A stretch of 34,793 nt of DNA. It comes from JAJZIH01 sp021785265 (lineage in GTDB: Bacteria; Pseudomonadota; Gammaproteobacteria; JAKAQQ01). The notes beneath the pieces are model-generated. The model ran no database searches. It had not been told where the DNA came from and worked only from the letters and a program-made list of their open reading frames with translations. A program made the position numbers and the translations under genes. Below are positions 31,822 through 34,793 of this stretch, one piece after another (the first letter of the stretch is position 1; each line of letters starts with the position of its first letter). The stretch spans positions 1 to 34,793 of the forward strand of contig DAHWSH010000047.1 of the NCBI GenBank assembly GCA_027338645.1. Direction: 5' to 3'.

Positions 31822-31850
31822 TTCCCAGTCTTCCGGGAGGCGGGTACACT
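31822..31850 (+). promoter_or_regulatory. Possible promoter of the methyltransferase gene
   Basis: TTCCCA (31822-31827), 17 bp and TACACT (31845-31850) precede ATG 31888 by 38 bases. The -10 has two mismatches and the -35 is weak. The ribosome binding site is not clear. Confidence 0.35.
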
Positions 31851-31887
31851 GAATCCGGGGTGTCGGTCGCCATGAAAGCCTCCGATT

Positions 31888-32859
31888 ATGACAGAAGCAA
31901 TAAAACAGCGAGCGTGGGAGCACTATTGGCAATCCAGCCGGCTCGCGTCGTGTGGCGGCGAGGGCGGCCAGCAGTATCAAGCTGCCATCGTCGAACACTG
32001 GCACCGGGTTTTCGCGAACTTCCACGGCGTAGATCGCCTCCTGGATCTCTGTTGCGGGAACGGCGCCCTTTCGGTGCTGGCCAATCGCTACTTCCGGGAG
32101 CAGGGGCTCGAGTCGGTCGCCATCACGGGCATCGACCGGGCCCCCATCAATCCCCACCGCTGGCTCGCCCGACTGACGCCCTGGGTCACCCCGATCCGTT
32201 TCGAGGGTGGAGTTTCGGCCGAATCACTGCCGTTCCCGGAGGGGAGTTTTTCCGCCGTGATCGGCCAGTACGCCATCGAATATACCGACCGTGACCGGAG
32301 CCTGGCCGAGTGCCGGCGGGTGCTTGCGGATTCGGGATACCTGGCCTTCGTCTGTCATGCCCGGGAAGGGCGCACCGTCGAGCGGGCCAACACTCAGCTC
32401 GCGGATATCGAGCGGCTCAGGCAGCTCGATTATTTCTCGTCGGCCCGGGTCCTGGCCCGACTCCGGTTTTCCCACCCGGATCCCCGACACCCCGATTGCC
32501 TGAACGCCAAAACCCTGTTCGACGAGAAAAGCCGCATCCTGCAAGATTGGGCCAGCCGTTCGGCCGAGCCCGCGATGTACGAAAACGTCGTGAACGTCAC
32601 GCGCGACACGCTCGGGAAAAGCAGCCACCATCTGCCGGAAGTGATCCAGGCCAAACTCGATGAAGTGGAGGCCGGGGTGGAAGATCATGCCCACCGTGTG
32701 CAGGCCCTGGTTGAGGCTGCCCTCACAGAGACCGAGATACGCTCCTGGCTGGATCCCCTGGTCCGTCGGGATTTTCGTGCCGTGGGGTGCCTGCCGCACC
32801 CGGTTCGGGGGCCACGGGGTCTGCTCGGCTGGAGCGTCGTCCTCCGCCGCGGCCACTAG
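31888..32859 (+). CDS. Class I SAM-dependent methyltransferase
   Basis: The 323-residue protein has a Rossmann-type methyltransferase domain at residues ~45-155: motif I RLLDLCCGNGALSVLA, motif II region AITGIDRAPINPHRWLARLT, and SFSAVIGQYAIEYTDRDRSL AECRRVLADSGYLAFVCH as motifs III-IV. The C-terminal half (~160-310) is charged and alpha-helical (VNVTRDTLGKSSHHLPEVIQ; VEDHAHRVQALVEAALTETE) and may bind the substrate, which is unknown. It is divergent from the CtlX-like gene and followed by a strong terminator. ATG 31888 has a poor ribosome binding site. Confidence 0.85.
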   Translation: MTEAIKQRAWEHYWQSSRLASCGGEGGQQYQAAIVEHWHRVFANFHGVDRLLDLCCGNGALSVLANRYFREQGLESVAITGIDRAPINPHRWLARLTPWVTPIRFEGGVSAESLPFPEGSFSAVIGQYAIEYTDRDRSLAECRRVLADSGYLAFVCHAREGRTVERANTQLADIERLRQLDYFSSARVLARLRFSHPDPRHPDCLNAKTLFDEKSRILQDWASRSAEPAMYENVVNVTRDTLGKSSHHLPEVIQAKLDEVEAGVEDHAHRVQALVEAALTETEIRSWLDPLVRRDFRAVGCLPHPVRGPRGLLGWSVVLRRGH

Positions 32860-32903
32860 GTCCTCCCGGGTCTCCCCGGATTGCGCTCGCCTCCCCCAAA
32901 AGC

Positions 32904-32936
32904 AAAGCCCGGGTGGACGGATCCACCCGGGCTTTT
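32904..32936. terminator. Bidirectional intrinsic terminator between the methyltransferase and the rRNA operon
   Basis: A perfect 13-bp stem, AAAGCCCGGGTGG (32904-32916) and CCACCCGGGCTTT (32923-32935), has a 6-base loop. CTTTT lies on the plus side and TTTGCTTTTGG on the minus side. It can stop both the plus-strand methyltransferase transcript and the minus-strand rRNA transcript 11 bp past 5S. Confidence 0.92.
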
Positions 32937-32946
32937 CCCGTTTAGA

Positions 32947-33066
32947 TGCCTGGCAACGACCTACTCTCACATGGAGGATGCCCCACACTACCATCGGCGC
33001 TGGACGGTTTCACTTCCGAGTTCGGAATGGGATCGGGTGGTTCCCGCCCGCTCAAGTCACCAGGCA
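32947..33066 (-). rRNA. rrf: 5S ribosomal RNA
   Basis: The 120-nt gene has closing stem TGCCTGG/CCAGGCA and conserved internal parts CCCATTCCGAACTCGGAAGT and GTGGGGCATCCTCCATGTGA GAGTAGG, typical of proteobacterial 5S. It follows 23S by about 64 bases on the minus strand and is the last gene of the rRNA operon before the terminator. Confidence 0.96.
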
Positions 33067-33130
33067 AAACGAATGATCTGTTGTTTCGGCGCACGGGTTG
33101 TGCGGCCCCAAATGGCTTGGGTGTTATATG

Positions 33131-34793
<1,663 letters not shown>

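Overview
The window comes from a bacterial chromosome with GC-rich core genes. Gene content and order suggest a proteobacterium, probably a gammaproteobacterium or Acidithiobacillia-like chemolithoautotroph: a tkt-gap-pgk-pyk operon of the kind found in Calvin-cycle gene clusters, a small periplasmic cytochrome c, a DsrE-type sulfur-relay-like protein, and a plsY-birA-coaX-SPOR-tRNA-Thr block. The genus cannot be fixed from the window, and no RuBisCO gene is present.

Layout. Positions 1-5900 form a decayed accessory region: a Nudix gene cut by an IS3-like element, an intact RelE/NadS-type toxin-antitoxin pair, a peroxiredoxin followed by an integron attC-like site, a DUF5677-like gene, an XRE regulator with a palindromic operator, two IS630-type transposase fragments, a second toxin-antitoxin locus whose toxin is broken, and a mobilisation-protein-like remnant. 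Positions 5900-9400 are transitional: a DsrE-like gene, a glutathione S-transferase divergent from a WYL regulator, a twice-frameshifted DUF6941-like gene, and ssb.

Positions 9584-22949 are core: a YajR-like MFS transporter coupled to a penicillin-acylase-family hydrolase, a GST coupled to murI, a UPF0114 membrane protein, cytochrome c, and the tightly packed operon tkt-gap-pgk-pyk (minus strand, promoter near 21812-21840). A DoxX-like membrane protein gene lies divergent to tkt.

Positions 23133-26235 are a second accessory patch that ends exactly at a tRNA-Thr gene: a frameshifted GIY-YIG nuclease-like gene, an IS30 element with a damaged transposase, two small phage-like genes cut by that element, and a lipoprotein gene. 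Positions 26377-29483 hold plsY-birA-coaX-SPOR, linked by short overlaps. Positions 29513-32859 hold two amidinotransferase-fold hydrolases (DDAH-like and CtlX-like) around a CxxC AhpD-like gene, plus a SAM methyltransferase. A strong bidirectional terminator then separates these from the 3' end of an rRNA operon (5S, and 23S running off the window).

Frameshifts and truncations cluster in the accessory stretches, while nearly all core genes are intact. That pattern favours real gene decay over general sequencing error. I do not see an unmistakable new system. The most suggestive leads are the paired amidinotransferases with an AhpD-like gene, the peroxiredoxin with its attC-like site, and the GIY-YIG protein with its conserved but unnamed C-terminal domain.
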